64,000 nucleotides of DNA, from the NCBI GenBank assembly GCA_963281255.1, contig OY725501.1:3821674-3885673 (forward strand), given 5' to 3'. Position 1 is the first letter of the stretch; every line of letters starts with the position of its first letter. This document shows, piece by piece, positions 63,401 to 64,000 of this stretch. The translations under genes and the position numbers were made by a program. The DNA is from Aphrocallistes beatrix (taxonomy: Eukaryota > Porifera > Hexactinellida > Sceptrulophora > Aphrocallistidae). The notes beneath the pieces are model-generated. The model saw nothing but the letters and a program-made list of their open reading frames with translations, was not told the origin of the DNA and ran no database searches.

Positions 63401-64000
63401 TTGAAATCGTTCGGCCTTATTCCATTTTTTCTTCAGAAAATATGATTGAAATAATCTTACCCTAATTACAGTCAGTCTTTTACACGGAATTGCAATATAT
63501 AGAGTAATCAGCAGGCTAATAATAAATTTTAGTTCTTCTCTTTTTAATTCCTTCGCAGGTCCTCCACTAATTATATTGAATGATGGAGTCATCCAATCAT
63601 TCTCTCTGCTACCTCCTAACATGAACTCAGCTTCTGTCACTGTTCTGGCACAGAATGTGGTTCTGAGTACTAATCTAGCTGGGAGATGGCAGAGACCTGA
63701 TAGCAGCTCTGTAGCATCCAACACTCTTACCTTCTCAACTTTCTATGTCACTCAGGGAGGAGTGTACAAGTTCTATGTTGACAATTGGGATGGACAACAG
63801 ACACTAGCTATTCAATTGGATATCATTGTAATAGGTATACACAAGTCATTATTTTAAATTTTATGAAAATTATTTTATCTTAAACGACTAATATTTGTAG
63901 ACAATCGTTTATTCGGAGAATTTGATACCATGAGCTACGGTGAAATTCCCAACAATCACATTCTCTCTCAGAACACAACTCTATACTGCATCACAGAGAG
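48331..64000 (+). CDS. Giant modular C-type lectin / Ig-like domain protein (23 exons seen, 3' end beyond window)
   Basis: A signal-peptide exon is followed by 22 exons, each one domain long, all opening in phase 1 and closing in phase 1 with AG/GT ends. Order: signal; lectin, Ig-I; lectin, Ig-I; C-D-A; lectin, A; C-D-A; lectin; C-D-A; C-D-A; C-D-A (last A cut by the window). Here A and Ig-I are Cys-paired Ig-like domains, C is a second Cys-paired type, and D is a Cys-free beta-type domain. All exons read through without stops, and no TM or terminal exon was found. The exon list follows as separate entries. Sequence similarity extends into the introns, showing recent tandem duplication. The protein is predicted secreted or membrane-bound outside the cell. 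A recognition role is inference from lectin plus Ig domains. More than one gene cannot be fully excluded, but no second signal-peptide exon was seen. Confidence 0.75.
48407..48768. other. Intron 1
   Basis: Bases 48612-48665 resemble 7780-7840. Otherwise nothing recognised. Confidence 0.4.
48769..49164 (+). CDS. Exon 2: C-type lectin domain 1
   Basis: SGCDLI.., C-x-x-YF, W-x-x-A..RC, WGGYLATI, WIGYND, FKWVDG, then the sugar-site region reading QPN and KWHDDNC before the last Cys. The canonical EPN/QPD and WND motifs are both altered. Confidence 0.85.
49331..49630 (+). CDS. Exon 3: Ig-like domain, type I
   Basis: LYCITEN, VNWSY, then LTVTTDNPGYYACEV: the Cys-Trp-Cys plan of an Ig fold with the D-x-G-x-Y-x-C signature. 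Confidence 0.85.
49902..50300 (+). CDS. Exon 4: C-type lectin domain 2
   Basis: It is closely related to exon 2. The sugar-site region reads RPD and KWEDDFC, so it is not canonical. Confidence 0.85.
50434..50733 (+). CDS. Exon 5: Ig-like domain, type I
   Basis: Near copy of exon 3. The first about 40 codons are almost unchanged and the changes cluster in the middle. Confidence 0.85.
50734..51126. other. Intron 5
   Basis: Partly alignable to 58080-58398 before another type C exon ('gatttctag'-type tract, 'cccg', 'aatcaccaatgatta'), showing that the duplication included introns. Confidence 0.4.
51127..51372 (+). CDS. Exon 6: type C domain (divergent copy)
   Basis: YTVGIDR, LLCQIES, FRWKI, YPNPLNIS, LQCFDTDT. 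It has the C...W...C spacing of an Ig-like fold and is the most divergent of the five C exons. Confidence 0.75.
51851..52126 (+). CDS. Exon 7: type D domain
   Basis: SFSLLPPNMNSASVTVLTQ, LAGRWQRPDNSS, STFYLTKGGVYMFYVDN. It has an Ig-like strand pattern with the Trp but without the two Cys. Confidence 0.75.
52158..52933 (+). mobile_element. Helitron-like element in intron 7 (TC...CTTG, A|T insertion)
   Basis: Paralogous introns (56286-56354, 63835-63900) lack it, so its limits are clear: it starts TCTTATATATTAAAATGC after an A and ends AAGCGTGCTTG before a T, with no target duplication. The 3' end has a GC-rich hairpin (TGCGGACACACAGTGTCCGCA). It is 776 bp, with no Rep/helicase frame. A terminal CTTG is not the textbook CTRR. 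Confidence 0.75.
52961..53251 (+). CDS. Exon 8: type A Ig-like domain
   Basis: NRLFGRFDAMNYTEFPNN, LYCITES, PWSYV, LAVTTDNPGYYSCEVARTG. First A copy. Confidence 0.85.
53252..54005. other. Intron 8
   Basis: 750 bases without a further exon. 53385-53440 has 'atttgtccgataaccttccctc..aacgaaagtttcgtccc' related to repeat material at 30660 and 63000. Confidence 0.4.
54006..54392 (+). CDS. Exon 9: C-type lectin domain 3, canonical EPN/WND site
   Basis: SSGCDLITNE, NCQSWGGDLASI, WIGFNDIG, YVWSDG, then GEPNNLGDEDC and TWNDIPC. Both the EPN and WND calcium/sugar motifs are intact, which by family rules predicts mannose-type binding. Confidence 0.85.
54571..54861 (+). CDS. Exon 10: type A Ig-like domain
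   Basis: Near copy of exon 8, with ITEISTPWSYIDLAG and NKRIS in place of NTGIS. Confidence 0.85.
55242..55505 (+). CDS. Exon 11: type C domain
   Basis: VFVPDFNLIDRSYTIGI, EVLIFCNSSNSSISLTDIKW, NPLIPQSNMLLQSG, IQCVNIRTNS. Full-type C exon. Confidence 0.85.
55506..56009. other. Intron 11
   Basis: Alignable with introns 15, 18 and 21 (between C and D exons), with shared words such as 'taaatata.attttgttt' and 'gaatgcct.taatcgagc'. Confidence 0.5.
56010..56285 (+). CDS. Exon 12: type D domain
   Basis: GGPPLISLNDGSSQSFSLLPP..., LAGRWQRPDNSS, VTQEGVYKFYVVNWNGQQT. Confidence 0.8.
56355..56645 (+). CDS. Exon 13: type A Ig-like domain
   Basis: As exon 8, with PWSFVDLAG and FDITNYTG at its end. Confidence 0.85.
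56646..57491. other. Intron 13
   Basis: About 850 bases with no further exon. The small frame at 56744-56980 is not supported. Confidence 0.4.
57492..57896 (+). CDS. Exon 14: C-type lectin domain 4
   Basis: SSCDLITESG, CAVWGGDLATI, WIGYNDIE, GEPNNAGSIQDC, KWDDQSC. EPN is kept but WND reads WDD. Confidence 0.85.
57897..58398. other. Intron 14
   Basis: Resembles intron 5 over its last 300 bases. No exon seen. Confidence 0.4.
58399..58653 (+). CDS. Exon 15: type C domain
   Basis: VRVSESNYTYTIGIDTEEV, FCNSSNSS. It has a different first strand from the other C exons, closer to exon 6 (which also follows a lectin or Ig-I exon). Confidence 0.85.
58654..59121. other. Intron 15
   Basis: C-to-D intron of the same family as intron 11. 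Confidence 0.5.
59122..59397 (+). CDS. Exon 16: type D domain
   Basis: SPLILLNNGSIQSFSLLPP, LTGRWQRPDNSS, GGVYKFYIDNWDRQQT. Confidence 0.8.
59465..59755 (+). CDS. Exon 17: type A Ig-like domain
   Basis: MNYAEIPNN in place of MNYTEFPNN; IRAVLNTT. Otherwise nearly the same as exon 13. Confidence 0.85.
59756..60120. other. Intron 17 (empty-site relative of intron 20)
   Basis: At about 59858 it carries the uninterrupted 'aatggtgtattagtattta' that is split by the Helitron-like element in intron 20. Confidence 0.6.
60121..60384 (+). CDS. Exon 18: type C domain
   Basis: VFVPDFNLIDRNYMIGIDR, EVFLFCNSSNSS, KWKVTGNNRI. Confidence 0.85.
60385..60923. other. Intron 18
   Basis: Includes 60555-60645 ('cgtcgcatggacacttcgtcgcat..acaaacattagtcactgga') shared with 62925-63000 in intron 21 and absent from introns 11 and 15, so these two modules are sister copies. 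Confidence 0.5.
60924..61199 (+). CDS. Exon 19: type D domain
   Basis: PPLILLNDGAIQSFSLLPP, LAGRWQRPDNSS, TFPTFYVTQGGVYKFYVDN. Confidence 0.8.
61268..61558 (+). CDS. Exon 20: type A Ig-like domain
   Basis: FPNNHIMSKDSS, PWSFVDLAG, GYYLCEVARAG. Confidence 0.85.
61690..62230 (+). mobile_element. Helitron-like element in intron 20 (TC...CTTG, A|T insertion)
   Basis: It starts TCCTTACTATTAAAAAACTCG after an A and ends AAGCGCGCTTG before a T. The host sequence without the element, 'gatgta|ttagtat', survives in introns 10 and 17. It has a GC-rich hairpin (GGCGGACACAAAGTGTCCGCC) about 30 bases before the end. 541 bp, non-autonomous, collinear with 17322-17840. Confidence 0.8.
62472..62738 (+). CDS. 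Exon 21: type C domain
   Basis: It carries one extra Asp codon (NLIDDRNYTIG) relative to the other C exons, a three-base duplication that keeps the phase. Confidence 0.85.
62739..63558. other. Intron 21
   Basis: C-to-D intron enlarged by repeat material (63005-63170) also seen in 30660-30840. Confidence 0.5.
63559..63834 (+). CDS. Exon 22: type D domain
   Basis: PPLIILNDGVIQSFSLLPP, LAGRWQRPDSSS, GGVYKFYVDNWDGQQT. Confidence 0.8.
63901..64000 (+). CDS. Exon 23: type A Ig-like domain, cut by the window end
   Basis: NRLFGEFDTMSYGEIPNN, HILSQNTTLYCITE. It is more divergent than the other A copies. The rest lies to the right. Confidence 0.8.

Noticed and set aside
1-64000. tRNA or rRNA genes
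   Set aside because: I looked for box-like and stem patterns and saw none I could defend; a covariance-model scan would be needed to exclude them.

Overview
This is a gene-sparse, AT-rich, intron-containing, repeat-laden animal nuclear DNA segment. Marker genes are metazoan: an EXT1-type exostosin, a CFAP97-domain protein, CD225/dispanin-like membrane proteins, a very large inducible GTPase (VLIG-like) family, and C-type lectin/Ig proteins with phase-1 exons. I read it as an invertebrate. The sequence alone does not let me name the phylum.

Layout. 1-16.3 kb: a cluster of VLIG-like genes. The + strand tail of one copy runs in from the left edge (2-208). A decayed copy lies on the minus strand (about 2043-7402), with a stub of a further copy at 8850-8985. 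One intact 2192-codon gene occupies 9680-16258. A 1067-bp fold-back element lies at 869-1935. 16.3-20.7 kb: repeats only (Helitron-like, hAT-like and palindromic elements). 20.8-23.2 kb: an intronless gene joining a CFAP97 domain to four tandem copies of the dynein heavy-chain stalk-tip microtubule-binding domain. 23.9-28.1 kb: a tandem array of CD225/dispanin-like genes (three intact, one broken). 28.2-29.6 kb: DNA transposon remnants. 29.8-33.8 kb: a five-exon single-RRM RNA-binding protein gene. 34-38.4 kb: a secreted leucine-rich-repeat gene with a one-base frameshift, two fragments of it, and a pogo-like transposon remnant. 38.7-42.8 kb: a four-exon EXT1-type heparan sulfate polymerase gene. 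43.1-46.1 kb: another CD225-like gene with a long acidic repeat tail, whose promoter and 5' end also exist as an inverted, truncated copy. 46.7-47.3 kb: a four-TM orphan. 48.3 kb to the right edge: one very long modular gene, with a signal-peptide exon followed by at least 22 phase-1 exons coding for C-type lectin and Ig-like domains in repeated order.

Several families resemble immune effectors or recognition proteins of other animals (VLIG GTPases, CD225/IFITM-like proteins, LRR proteins, lectin/Ig arrays), and they sit close together and have been duplicating. Whether they act together cannot be told from sequence. The two most unusual items are the CFAP97/4x dynein-MTBD fusion and the exon-modular lectin/Ig gene. 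Two Helitron-like insertions in introns of the latter can be defined at the ends because paralogous introns supply the empty site.
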